From assembly GCF_003957745.1 (NCBI RefSeq), contig NZ_CP020373.1, positions 2,418,001-2,482,000 on the forward strand: a stretch of DNA of 64,000 nt, in the 5' to 3' direction. The translations under genes were made by a program, and so were the position numbers. Positions 45,390-53,850 of the stretch are shown in pieces; the stretch's first letter is position 1; each line of letters begins with the position of its first letter. A model generated the notes under the pieces. It was given only the letters and a program-made list of their open reading frames with translations. It ran no database searches and was not told the DNA's origin. Source of the DNA: Shewanella khirikhana (GTDB lineage Bacteria; Pseudomonadota; Gammaproteobacteria; Enterobacterales; Shewanellaceae).

Positions 45390-46856
45390 TCAGTGCCTAA
45401 CGGACACCGAAAAACACACATTGGCCAGTTGGGTGAAATGGGTGAAGTTATCGAATTCTTCTTCACCAAAACTGCGGCCGGAAATCCCCCGGTCGGCATA
45501 GAAGATACCAATCACCTTGCTATCCACTATCATGGGCGCCAACATAAAACCGTGCTTGGCGAGTCGCTTCCTCAGCTGCTCATCGATATTCAGACGCCAG
45601 CGGGGTGAGTCGGGCGAGTCTATCCACATTGGCTGCTTTAAATCCACTGCCTGGCGGAACAGATGATCGGGCTCGGTAATATCCACCACGAACTCGCGCT
45701 TGATGGTTTCGCTGTTTTCACCCAGCACAATCCGCGGCTGCAACATCTTGCGGCTTGGCGACAGCAACAGCACGGCGCAGGAGTCCACCCCTACCCCATG
45801 CAAAATGCCTTCAAGAGTAGTCTGCATCACCTGATTGATATCGGCCTTGCTGACGGCAAAACCGGTTAACTCTTTGAGTTTTTTAAGCTGAATACCCACA
45901 TCGGCTTCGCGCCAACGACCGGCACTGAGGCTTTCCTGCGACTCAAGCAGCCGCTCAGGCTTAGGCAAGTAGTCCACCAACACCTTGGCGCCATAGGCTT
46001 CGGCCAACTTGTGGGTAGCGTTGGCGCACTGGATGGCTCTGTGTTTGAACTCCTCCGGCTTAAGCCCCATCATTTCGGCCGCCTGGCGTACCCGTTTCTC
46101 AAGCTCGGCATGATCCGGATAGGTTTCTGACAGCTCCTGCGACAACTTGTTGGCCACAAAAATCGCGCGGATCTCCGGGGTGCGTTCATCGGGGTTATTA
46201 AGCGACTTCATCAGCACTTCGCCAAGGCCCCAGTTACGGGCAATCCCCTGGGTGAGCTGACCAAAACTGGTGCCCAGATGCTCTCTGACCAGGCCAAGGA
46301 GTGTCACAGGATCTTCAACGCCTTCCAGCGCCCTATCCAGCTCATTGGCCAGTGGCCCGCCCATGCTCCAAAAGGCACTCTCACCCAGGTGATACAGGAG
46401 CGCGGCGATAAAGGCCTCTTCCTGCATTTCTTCGTCGTGGCCTGCCAGCATCATCCTGGCAAGCATGGCTGCCTGAAACGAGCGCGCCATCAATTTCAAA
46501 AGCCGTTGGTACACACCTGGGGTGAGATTTTTGTTTTCCAGCAGGCTTGAGAGCAGTTTGGCGGTAATGCAGATATTGCGGATGGTATCAAAGCCCAGCA
46601 CCACCGCGGCTCGGCTGACTGTGGTGACCTGGCTGATGCCCTTGTTGTAGGTGGCGCTGTTGGCAACCCGCAAAATACGGGAAGTGAGCGCATTGTCGTG
46701 CATTACACTGCGCCCGAGTATGGCCATGGAGGACACATCGTCCTTGGCCAATTTTTCCAGGGTTTTGACCGTTGAGCACAGCGCTGGCATTTCCTGCTCG
46801 CTGATCCGCTTGGTCCAGTAATCTACCCCTTTGGGTTCGTTGGCAATGCTCTTCAA
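45390..46856 (-). CDS. HDOD-GAF signalling protein
   Basis: The 488 residues have an N-terminal HDOD domain (about 20-215; MPALCSTVKTLEKLAKDD, LTSRILRVANSATYN, ALLYHLGESAFW) and a C-terminal GAF-like domain (about 330-485; DSCAVLLLSPSRKMLQPR and VIGIFYADRG). HDOD domains lack the catalytic His-Asp pair of HD phosphohydrolases and act as scaffolds in signalling, motility or biofilm control. No output domain is present. Translation probably starts at TTG 46856; a TATAAT on the minus strand at 46888-46893 lies about 30 bases upstream. It faces the NTF2-like gene, and no shared terminator was seen. Confidence 0.85.
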   Translation of the reverse strand: MKSIANEPKGVDYWTKRISEQEMPALCSTVKTLEKLAKDDVSSMAILGRSVMHDNALTSRILRVANSATYNKGISQVTTVSRAAVVLGFDTIRNICITAKLLSSLLENKNLTPGVYQRLLKLMARSFQAAMLARMMLAGHDEEMQEEAFIAALLYHLGESAFWSMGGPLANELDRALEGVEDPVTLLGLVREHLGTSFGQLTQGIARNWGLGEVLMKSLNNPDERTPEIRAIFVANKLSQELSETYPDHAELEKRVRQAAEMMGLKPEEFKHRAIQCANATHKLAEAYGAKVLVDYLPKPERLLESQESLSAGRWREADVGIQLKKLKELTGFAVSKADINQVMQTTLEGILHGVGVDSCAVLLLSPSRKMLQPRIVLGENSETIKREFVVDITEPDHLFRQAVDLKQPMWIDSPDSPRWRLNIDEQLRKRLAKHGFMLAPMIVDSKVIGIFYADRGISGRSFGEEEFDNFTHFTQLANVCFSVSVRH

Positions 46857-46977
46857 GATAAAATCACATTAAATACACTGTTTTTCGATTATAGACAGGG
46901 ATTTGCCCCTTAGGCGATACAAGTGCGTCAACTTTTGCACATCAGGTCAAAATTACGCCGCGCGCTGCATCACAGGC

Positions 46978-47004
46978 AAAAAAAGGCGGCCCATGGAAGG
47001 CCGC
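46978..47004 (-). terminator. second terminator downstream of aceA
   Basis: Read on the minus strand, a GCGGCC / GGCCGC stem is followed by CTTTTTTT. Confidence 0.75.
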
Positions 47005-47063
47005 GAAAACACAAGCAACGTGGTTTGAAACAACAGTAAAAGGGTGGGAAGTCTCTTCACTGG

Positions 47064-47100
47064 AAAAGCTCCGCGCGGCGCGTAGGAACACCGCGCGGAG
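47064..47100 (-). terminator. first terminator downstream of aceA
   Basis: A perfect 10-bp stem, CTCCGCGCGG / CCGCGCGGAG, has a 12-base loop and is followed on the minus strand by AGCTTTT. It starts about 33 bases after the aceA stop. Confidence 0.75.
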
Positions 47101-47133
47101 TAAAACACAGCAAGGCTGTGGGACAACAAAAAA

Positions 47134-48453
47134 TCAGTGGAACTGATCCTCCTCGGTGGAGCCGGTCAGCGCGGTCACAGAAGACTCACCGCCCTGAATA
47201 ATATTGGTCATCTTGTCGAAGTAGCCGGTGCCCACCTCCTGCTGGTGCGCCACGAAGGTGTAACCCTTGCTGGCGGCGGCAAACTCGGCTTCCTGTACCT
47301 TCTCAACATAGTGCTTCATGCCTTCGCCGCGAGCGTAGTCGTACGCCAGGTCGAACATGTTGAACCACATATTGTGGATACCGGCCAGAGTGATGAATTG
47401 GTACTTGTAGCCCATGTCAGACAGCTCTTGCTGGAACTTGGCGATGGTGGCGTCGTCCAGGTTCTTCTTCCAGTTGAAAGAAGGTGAGCAGTTGTAAGCC
47501 AGCAGCTGATCAGGGTACTTGGCATGGATTGCCTCGGCGAAGCGGCGGGCTTCTTCCAGATCTGGCTTGGCAGTTTCACACCAGATAAGGTCGGCGTATG
47601 GCGCATATGCCAGACCACGGGCAATGGCCTGATCCAGACCGGCACGGACGCGATAGAAGCCTTCGCTGGTGCGCTCGCCGGTGATGAAGTCGCCATCGTA
47701 TGGGTCGCAGTCAGAGGTCAGCAAATCGGCCGCGTTGGCGTCGGTACGGGCAATCACCAGGGTAGGCACGGCAGACACGTCGGCCGCCAGACGGGCTGCA
47801 ACCAGCTTCTGTACCGCTTCCTGAGTTGGAACCAGCACCTTACCGCCCATGTGGCCACACTTCTTCACTGACGCCAGCTGATCTTCAAAGTGCACACCGG
47901 CAGCGCCCGCTTCAATCATGCCCTTCATCAGCTCATAGGCGTTGAGCACGCCGCCAAAGCCGGCTTCGGCATCGGCCACGATTGGCAGGAAGTAATCAAC
48001 AAACTTGTCATCTTCCGGGCCCACACCGTTGCTCCATTGGATCTGGTCGGCGCGGCGGAACGAGTTGTTGATACGACCCACAACGGCAGGCACTGAGTTG
48101 GCTGGGTACAGCGACTGATCAGGGTACATGGTGCCGGCCAGGTTGGCATCGGCAGCAACCTGCCAGCCAGACAGATAAATGGCTTCGATACCGGCTTTGG
48201 CCTGCTGTACCGCCTGGCCACCGGTCAAGGCGCCCAGTGAGTTTACGTAGCCTTTTTTGGCTCCGCCGTTTACCAGTTCCCACAGCTTTTCAGCGCCGCG
48301 CTGAGCCACGGTGTTTTCAGGCACAAATGAGCCACGCAGTGACACCACTTCCTCGGCGGTATATGGGCGGCGAACGCCTTTCCAACGTGGGTTTTCGGCC
48401 CAGTCTTTTTTCAGTGCGTCGATTTGTTCCTGGCGGCTGATGTACTTGCTCAT
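47134..48453 (-). CDS. aceA: isocitrate lyase
   Basis: Cleaves isocitrate to succinate and glyoxylate, the first step of the glyoxylate shunt. Its 439 residues are close to the E. coli enzyme length. The catalytic loop KKCGHMGGK lies at about 193-201, and the active-site strands include VARTDANAA, WCETAKPDLEEARRFAE and YNCSPSFNWKKN. ATG 48453 has AAGGAGAG upstream. It follows aceB by 78 bases on the same strand. There is no aceK kinase/phosphatase gene here. Confidence 0.98.
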   Translation of the reverse strand: MSKYISRQEQIDALKKDWAENPRWKGVRRPYTAEEVVSLRGSFVPENTVAQRGAEKLWELVNGGAKKGYVNSLGALTGGQAVQQAKAGIEAIYLSGWQVAADANLAGTMYPDQSLYPANSVPAVVGRINNSFRRADQIQWSNGVGPEDDKFVDYFLPIVADAEAGFGGVLNAYELMKGMIEAGAAGVHFEDQLASVKKCGHMGGKVLVPTQEAVQKLVAARLAADVSAVPTLVIARTDANAADLLTSDCDPYDGDFITGERTSEGFYRVRAGLDQAIARGLAYAPYADLIWCETAKPDLEEARRFAEAIHAKYPDQLLAYNCSPSFNWKKNLDDATIAKFQQELSDMGYKYQFITLAGIHNMWFNMFDLAYDYARGEGMKHYVEKVQEAEFAAASKGYTFVAHQQEVGTGYFDKMTNIIQGGESSVTALTGSTEEDQFH

Positions 48454-48531
48454 GGTGACTCTCCTTTGGGGTGTTAGGGTCTGCCCGCCACTCGGGTGGC
48501 GGGTAAGATGTTCAGTGTTTTCAGTGAATAA

Positions 48532-50163
48532 TCAGTGTTCTTGTTTGGTCAGCAGCTCGTAGCCCGGCAGAGTAAGGAACTCCACCATTTCGTCGCTGGT
48601 GGTGATTTCTTCCAGCAGCACGGCGGCCTGGGTGAACTTGCCGTGGGTAAAGCGCTCGCTGCCCACCTCTTCTTTGACGTTGGCAAGCTCCTCAACCAAC
48701 ATCTCGCGGAACAGTGCCTTGGTCACCGGCTTGCCGTTGGACAGGCTCTTGCCATGGCGGATCCACTGCCAGATGGAGGCGCGGGAGATTTCCGCCGTGG
48801 CAGCATCTTCCATCAGGCCGTAGATAGGCACGCAGCCGTTGCCGCTGATCCACGCCTCAATGTATTGCAGTGCGATACGGATATTGAGGCGCATACCATG
48901 CTCGGTGCGCTCACCTTCGCAGGGCTGTAACAGCTCGCTCGCCAGGATGGGCGCATCCACATCGCGGGTAATGTGCAGCTGGTTGCAATGGTCATCGCCA
49001 ATGTACTGGTTGAATATCGACATAGCGGTGTCTGCCAGCCCCGGATGAGCCACCCAGGTGCCATCGTGACCGTTACGGGCTTCGAGCTCCTTATCGCGGC
49101 ACACCCGCTCCAGCACCAGACGATTGGCTTCGGCGTCTTTGGCGGGGATAAAGGCCGCCATGCCGCCCATGGCCAGGGCGCCGCGCTTGTGGCAGGTTTT
49201 AACCAGCAATCGCGAGTAGGCACTGAGGAATGGCTTATCCATGGTCACCTGCTGACGGTCTGGCAGCACTCTGTCAGAATGATTTTTCAAGGTTTTGATA
49301 TAGCTGAAGATATAGTCCCAGCGGCCACAGTTCAGCGCGACAATGTTCGAGCGCAGCTCATAGAGGATTTCATCCATTTCGAACACCGCCGGCAGGGTCT
49401 CAATCAGGCAGGTACACTTGATGGTGCCGGGCTGCAGACAGAATCTCTCTTCGGTAAAGGCAAACACCTTGGCCCACCAACGCGCTTCGAGATGGCTCTC
49501 AAGCTTAGGCACGTAGAAGTAAGGACCGCTGCCCTTGGCCAGCAACTGACGGTAGTTGTGGTAGAAATAGAGGGCAAAATCCACCAGTGCACCAGGCACT
49601 GCGGCGCCATTGAACTGCACATGCTTTTCTTTCAGGTGCAGGCCGCGCACCCGGGCAATCAACACCGCAGGGTTATCGTTGAGACGATACTGCTTACCGG
49701 TTTCAGGCGCCGTGTACTCAATGGTGCCCCGCACCGCATCACGCAGGTTAATCTGACCCGTGACCACCTTTTCCCAGCTGGGTGCCAGTGAGTCTTCGAA
49801 GTCGGCCATAAACACCTTCACGTTGGCATTGAGGGCGTTGATGATCATCTTGCGATCCACAGGGCCGGTGATTTCGACCCGGCGGTCCTGCAAGTCTTCT
49901 GGAATGCCACGGATTGACCATTTTCCATCGCGGATGGCACGGGTTTCGGGCAGGAAGTCTGGCAGCTCACCTTTATCTATACGCGCCTGGCGCTGCTGGC
50001 GTTTTTCCAGCAGACCATCCACATCTGCAGCAAACTGGCGGCACAGGCTGTCGAGTAATGCCAGCGCACCCTCGGTGAATATCTCGTCCTGGCCCTGAAC
50101 CGGATGACCGGTAACTTCCAGTCCCTTTGTTATCTGTGCGTTATCCAAAATTTGCTCTGTCAT
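48532..50163 (-). CDS. aceB: malate synthase A
   Basis: Condenses glyoxylate with acetyl-CoA to malate, the second step of the glyoxylate shunt. Its 543 residues match the type A enzyme. It contains DFEDSLAPSW near residue 140, the active-site CLIETLPAVFEMDEILYELR with its catalytic region, NCGRWDYIFSYIK, and the C-terminal NGCVPIYGLMEDAATAE. ATG 50163 begins MTEQILDNAQITKG. It is the first gene of aceBA. Two PdhR-like operators lie 190-300 bases upstream. Confidence 0.97.
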   Translation of the reverse strand: MTEQILDNAQITKGLEVTGHPVQGQDEIFTEGALALLDSLCRQFAADVDGLLEKRQQRQARIDKGELPDFLPETRAIRDGKWSIRGIPEDLQDRRVEITGPVDRKMIINALNANVKVFMADFEDSLAPSWEKVVTGQINLRDAVRGTIEYTAPETGKQYRLNDNPAVLIARVRGLHLKEKHVQFNGAAVPGALVDFALYFYHNYRQLLAKGSGPYFYVPKLESHLEARWWAKVFAFTEERFCLQPGTIKCTCLIETLPAVFEMDEILYELRSNIVALNCGRWDYIFSYIKTLKNHSDRVLPDRQQVTMDKPFLSAYSRLLVKTCHKRGALAMGGMAAFIPAKDAEANRLVLERVCRDKELEARNGHDGTWVAHPGLADTAMSIFNQYIGDDHCNQLHITRDVDAPILASELLQPCEGERTEHGMRLNIRIALQYIEAWISGNGCVPIYGLMEDAATAEISRASIWQWIRHGKSLSNGKPVTKALFREMLVEELANVKEEVGSERFTHGKFTQAAVLLEEITTSDEMVEFLTLPGYELLTKQEH

Positions 50164-50351
50164 TGTCGTTGTCCCCGGCTGTCGCAGTTTGTCGTCGCAT
50201 CAGGAAGGAGCTTGTCCTGCCCATCCATTACACGGCTTCAAAAAACCGCCAAATGTTCGTTTCAGACCAAAAACTAGCGACAAACATTTGTAAATGCAAC
50301 AGTCCAAAACTTAGCAAAACGTCTAAAAAACAGGCTGAAATATCTTGTGAA

Positions 50352-50366
50352 ATTGGTAAGACCAAG
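50352..50366. promoter_or_regulatory. PdhR-like operator upstream of aceBA
   Basis: ATTGGTAAGACCAAG matches the PdhR consensus ATTGGTNNNACCAAT at all but the last base. It lies about 190 bases upstream of the aceB start. PdhR is the pyruvate-responsive GntR-family repressor; control of aceBA by it is an inference here. Confidence 0.6.
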
Positions 50367-50444
50367 AGCGAGAGGCACACACAACGCTTTGTTTTAAAAC
50401 ACTTTATTTACTCACTTAATTTATAATCATCGCTGACCACAGAA

Positions 50445-50460
50445 ATTTGTCTTACCAAAT
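50445..50460. promoter_or_regulatory. second, weaker PdhR-like box
   Basis: ATTTGTCTTACCAAAT has one good half-site (ACCAA) and one with a mismatch, with the same three-base spacer on the opposite strand, about 85 bases beyond the first box. Confidence 0.4.
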
Positions 50461-50957
50461 AACCAATAAGCCAACAAAGTAATTTATTACGTAATTTAAT
50501 TACCATTAGTAACTAATTGTGAACATGAGTTGTGTAATTTGACTTTGGTCTAAGCACGGCTTTTTGTTTTGAACCGCATGACGCGTAAAGGATGAATTTA
50601 CAGTTATTTCAAAGTCTTAGCCTTAACACCCCAAAAGCTAGATTCAAACAGGTGTTTTAATGTTACGTTTACGTAAAGGTGACATTGAAAGGTTTGGCAG
50701 AGATCAGCCACAGCCCTTTCGTCGCCAGATCAACAAGGAAGTAACAATTGGTTCAGAGCGAAAAAAATTCAAAATTTTTAAATTTTTTTGCAAAAAATAG
50801 CGAATTAGCGACGATAACATTCAATCGGGTCTTGGCTGACACTCAATTCGTGGCCTTTTCCACATTCAGCAGCACATCGAAGCACCGCAACCATATGAAC
50901 AAGCATCTGAATTATGTCGCGCTGACGCATTAAGTTATTCCGCCCGCTTGTCACGTG

Positions 50958-51021
50958 GAGCTGTTGCACGGAGCTCTCAGTTTGAGCTGTCGCATCGAGC
51001 TCGCGGGTTGAGCTGTTGTAT
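50958..51021. repeat. 26-bp tandem repeat
   Basis: Two full imperfect 26-base units begin GAGCTGTTGCACGGAGCTC and GAGCTGTCGCATCGAGCTC, followed by a third start (GAGCTGTTGTAT). The units lie in the intergenic region between aceB and the TPR-GGDEF gene. Confidence 0.6.
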
Positions 51022-51449
51022 AGAAATCCATTGTCCGGCCGCCAGGCCGAAATGGTGCAGAGGTGCAGCTCACGCCAAGGCATGGCTCCTTTAGCAAGTA
51101 AGGGGCGCTGCCGCTGGCACAGGTACACTCTTTAGAGGATAAGGGCCACTACAGCAGCGGCTATTGAACGCGTTCATTAAACGTCCTGGGTAAGTTTGCA
51201 GGCCGGCAGCACCACTCAGAACAGCATCGCCATGGCAGCATCTGTTAGTACGCTCAGAAAGCGAGCTGATAGGTTCCGTCAATCAACAGCGCCGGAAGGA
51301 GCTAAGGTTTGGGAAATCCAGACCACGTGAACAAGTCACTGCAAAACGGCGCTATTGAGTAACAAGCGGATTGGAAAATGGCTCGTAGCTGTGAGCGGAA
51401 GAGATATCAGTCGCGGGGAGAGGTCAGGATATGCATTTGGTGGCAGCAA

Positions 51450-51501
51450 TTCTTGTCAGTGATTCTTGTCAGTGATTCTTGTCAGCGATGCTTGTGAGCG
51501 A
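51450..51501. repeat. 13-bp tandem repeat, four units
   Basis: Four consecutive 13-base units, the first two identical (TTCTTGTCAGTGA) and the others diverged (TTCTTGTCAGCGA, TGCTTGTGAGCGA). They lie about 50 bases downstream of the stop of the TPR-GGDEF gene. Confidence 0.8.
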
Positions 51502-51550
51502 AGATTGCCCGCATGGGTGCTGGAAATAGCCAGCTACTTGAGCTGCAGAC

Positions 51551-53467
51551 TTAGTTGGCAACGGCAGTGGGTTTGTCGCCAGAGGTCGCCACTGTTGTGT
51601 TATTGGTGGCACTGGCGTTATTCGCCTCGGCAGTAACAGGGTCAGTTTGCGGAACACTTGCCTGAGCGGGGCCAGCGCTGTCAGAAGCGTTTTGAGCCTT
51701 TGGCTCGTCAGCTGGACGGCTCACCGCAGCGCCTGCACTAACCGGCGGATAACGCTCCTGATCCCACACGACCATGTTGCGCCCCAGGTGTTTGGCGCAA
51801 TAGAGAGACTTATCGGCCCGTCGCAACATGGGGTCGAGGCTTAAGTCCCGCTCATCCAAGCTGGTCACCCCAAAACTGGCGTTCAGAATAAAGCGGTTAC
51901 CCGAGTAATGGGTGTCGACGTTGGCAATCGCGCGACGGCAGGCTTCGGCAATCTCGGCAGCTTCCTGCCCACTGCAGCCCGGCAGCACTATCATAAATTC
52001 CTCACCGCCAAAACGGCACAGGATGTGCTCGCTCTTAAGCTCAGGACGAATGACTTCGACCACCTTTTTCAGGGCCCAATCGCCGGTGGCATGGCCGCAT
52101 TCATCGTTGATAGACTTAAATTTATCAAGGTCCATCAGGATCATAGCTGCATCTTCGCCTCGGGCCATGCAGCGCACCAGGGCATTCTCACCTTTCTCCT
52201 GCCCGGTGGCGCGGTTAAAGGCACCGGTTAATCCATCCCGCTGCGCCAGCCGCATAAAGCGATTCCGCTGTGACAGACCCGCTGCAAGAAACAGCGATAA
52301 AAACAGGCACATCCCCAGCAGCACAGTGGAGGCCATCAGCGAGCCAGAATGCTCGCGGGAAATGGTTTCCTGACGCACCAGATAACCGTCACGTTCGCTG
52401 TTTAGCAAGGAGATTTCCCGCCGCTGCTCTTCAAAGTTGAACTTGGCCGCCTGATAGGCCATCTCCCGCGCCTTGGTTTCATCAATCAGACGGGTGGAAT
52501 ATTCCGCTTCTTTTTGTTGAGCCTCAAAGGCCCCTTTAAAGTCGCCATTACGGGCGTACACAGCCGCCAACACCTTCCAGGCCCCCCGGAGCGATGTGTC
52601 ATCTGCGGCAGCGTTATCAATCGCCTCATCAGCAGCAGCCCCGGCGTTATCCCATTCACCGGCGTCCAGATAGGCTTGCGCCAGTAAGCTCTGGGTGCTG
52701 GCAATTTCAAGCTCAAAACCAAATTCTCTATATTTATCGAGGGCCTGCTGAAGGGGGCCTATTGCTTTTTTAACCTGATTGTCACGCAGATAAGTCCAGC
52801 CCAGCCCTTTGGTAGCCATGGTGGCGATAAGAGGAAGTTTGTTGGTCTCACAGTAATCGCGAGTCTCATCAAATGCGCTAACCGCTCTGGTTATTTTTCC
52901 CGCCTCCATCAGCGAGGCTGCGATATACAGGTAGGAATAACAGATATCGGTGACGGCATCATCAGGCGCCAGGTTCAGCGCTTTCTCAGCGTAAACGCCT
53001 ACTTGCTCAAACAAACTCATTTGATAGTAGAGACTGGCCAGGCGGATATAAGCGTTGCGCTGAATGTCTTTGTCGTTGATGGAGCTAATCTGTGACAACA
53101 TGTCACTAATAGCCTGCATCGATTCGGGGAATTGCTTGAGAATTAGCCTTACCGTTGCCAGGTAACCCAGAACTTTCACTCTTTCCGGTGTACTGGTGAT
53201 TTGGGGTAAGACTTCCTCCAGGGATTTTTGGGCGCTCTGATAGTCGGCAGTAAAAATATGATAGATGCCGACTAAGGTCGCGTACTTTAACTGCTGCTGT
53301 TCCGACAAATTTCCTTTATCTAACAGCCGCAGTTCCTTGATTGCAGTTTCAGGCGAGGTTCTGAGTGATTCTTCGATTTGAGCTAAAGACTCATCGACTG
53401 TCATGCCAAAAGCCTCACCCCAAGACAGGGATAAGGCTAAAAGGCTGCTAATCAGAACGTAGCGCAT
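51551..53467 (-). CDS. TPR-GGDEF membrane protein next to the borosin genes
   Basis: The 638 residues have a signal peptide (MRYVLISSLLALSLSWGEAFG), a periplasmic region of about 330 residues made of TPR-like helical repeats, a coiled coil, one membrane segment (about 378-402), a cytoplasmic GGDEF domain with GGEEF at 487-491, and a low-complexity tail of about 65 residues rich in Ala, Thr, Asn and Pro. The RxxD inhibitory site is missing (KSEH in place). ATG 53467 is preceded by TTG 53470 in frame; the stop of the borosin precursor lies only about six bases upstream. There is no strong ribosome-binding site, so translation is probably coupled. It probably makes c-di-GMP in response to a periplasmic cue. 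Confidence 0.85.
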   Translation of the reverse strand: MRYVLISSLLALSLSWGEAFGMTVDESLAQIEESLRTSPETAIKELRLLDKGNLSEQQQLKYATLVGIYHIFTADYQSAQKSLEEVLPQITSTPERVKVLGYLATVRLILKQFPESMQAISDMLSQISSINDKDIQRNAYIRLASLYYQMSLFEQVGVYAEKALNLAPDDAVTDICYSYLYIAASLMEAGKITRAVSAFDETRDYCETNKLPLIATMATKGLGWTYLRDNQVKKAIGPLQQALDKYREFGFELEIASTQSLLAQAYLDAGEWDNAGAAADEAIDNAAADDTSLRGAWKVLAAVYARNGDFKGAFEAQQKEAEYSTRLIDETKAREMAYQAAKFNFEEQRREISLLNSERDGYLVRQETISREHSGSLMASTVLLGMCLFLSLFLAAGLSQRNRFMRLAQRDGLTGAFNRATGQEKGENALVRCMARGEDAAMILMDLDKFKSINDECGHATGDWALKKVVEVIRPELKSEHILCRFGGEEFMIVLPGCSGQEAAEIAEACRRAIANVDTHYSGNRFILNASFGVTSLDERDLSLDPMLRRADKSLYCAKHLGRNMVVWDQERYPPVSAGAAVSRPADEPKAQNASDSAGPAQASVPQTDPVTAEANNASATNNTTVATSGDKPTAVAN

Positions 53468-53473
53468 CAAATG

Positions 53474-53689
53474 TCAGGCATCATTGCCGTGGTTAACGAC
53501 CACAAACGTCTGGTACTCTTCATCCCCACCGAGAGACCTGAGTTTGCTTTTATCACCGGTCATCACCGCCTGAATTTCATCTTCACTGAGGCCATTGGCA
53601 CGCATCACCCCTTCAGGGTCTTTTTTGTAGGCTTCCAGCAGCGCGGCATCTTCGCCCAGTTGCTTTAAAAACTCGTTCAGTGTTGTCAT
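53474..53689 (-). CDS. split-borosin precursor peptide (SonA-like)
   Basis: A 71-residue precursor for a backbone N-methylated peptide. ATG 53689 has a perfect GGAG six bases upstream; a GTG 12 bases further up is less likely. Residues 1-50 form a small helical binding domain of the LigA/Nif11-like type (FLKQLGEDAALLEAYKKDPE, ANGLSEDEIQAVMTGD). The C-terminal tail, YQTFVVVNHGNDA, is the likely core. With this start, Val63 and Val65 fall where, as I recall, SonA of S. oneidensis is methylated. The methyltransferase gene is upstream on the same strand, 161 bases away. The natural end product and any protease that frees it are unknown. Confidence 0.82.
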   Translation of the reverse strand: MTTLNEFLKQLGEDAALLEAYKKDPEGVMRANGLSEDEIQAVMTGDKSKLRSLGGDEEYQTFVVVNHGNDA

Positions 53690-53850
53690 CCTATTCTCCA
53701 CTCATTGTTATGGGTTGTTGTTGAGTCTTTTTCTCTTGGCTTGTTAGCCCCTCGGCTTTTGCCGCTGTATCTGAATGTATTGGCTATCTCGGTTTTGTAC
53801 CCTTATTGCGATTACTGCATCGCGAATACTTAGTTGGCCATGCTGGCAAC

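Larger units (their letters stand above)
46857..47133. other. intergenic region between aceA and the HDOD gene
   Basis: About 280 bases holding two terminators for aceA (46978-47004 and 47064-47100) and then the promoter region of the HDOD gene with a TATAAT at 46888-46893. No gene seen. Confidence 0.6.
50164..51550. other. 1.4-kb intergenic stretch upstream of aceB
   Basis: No convincing gene. The aceB side (to about 50660) is AT-rich and carries two PdhR-like boxes. The remainder contains a 26-bp tandem repeat (50958-51021) and a 13-bp tandem repeat (51450-51501). The small open frames here are short, unconserved in appearance and partly on opposite strands. The size leaves room for a small RNA or a decayed gene, but I cannot identify either. 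Confidence 0.5.

Noticed and set aside
50748..50933. A 61-residue plus-strand frame upstream of aceB
   Set aside because: Lys/Asn/Phe-rich product as expected from AT-rich non-coding DNA. No ribosome-binding site and no recognised family.
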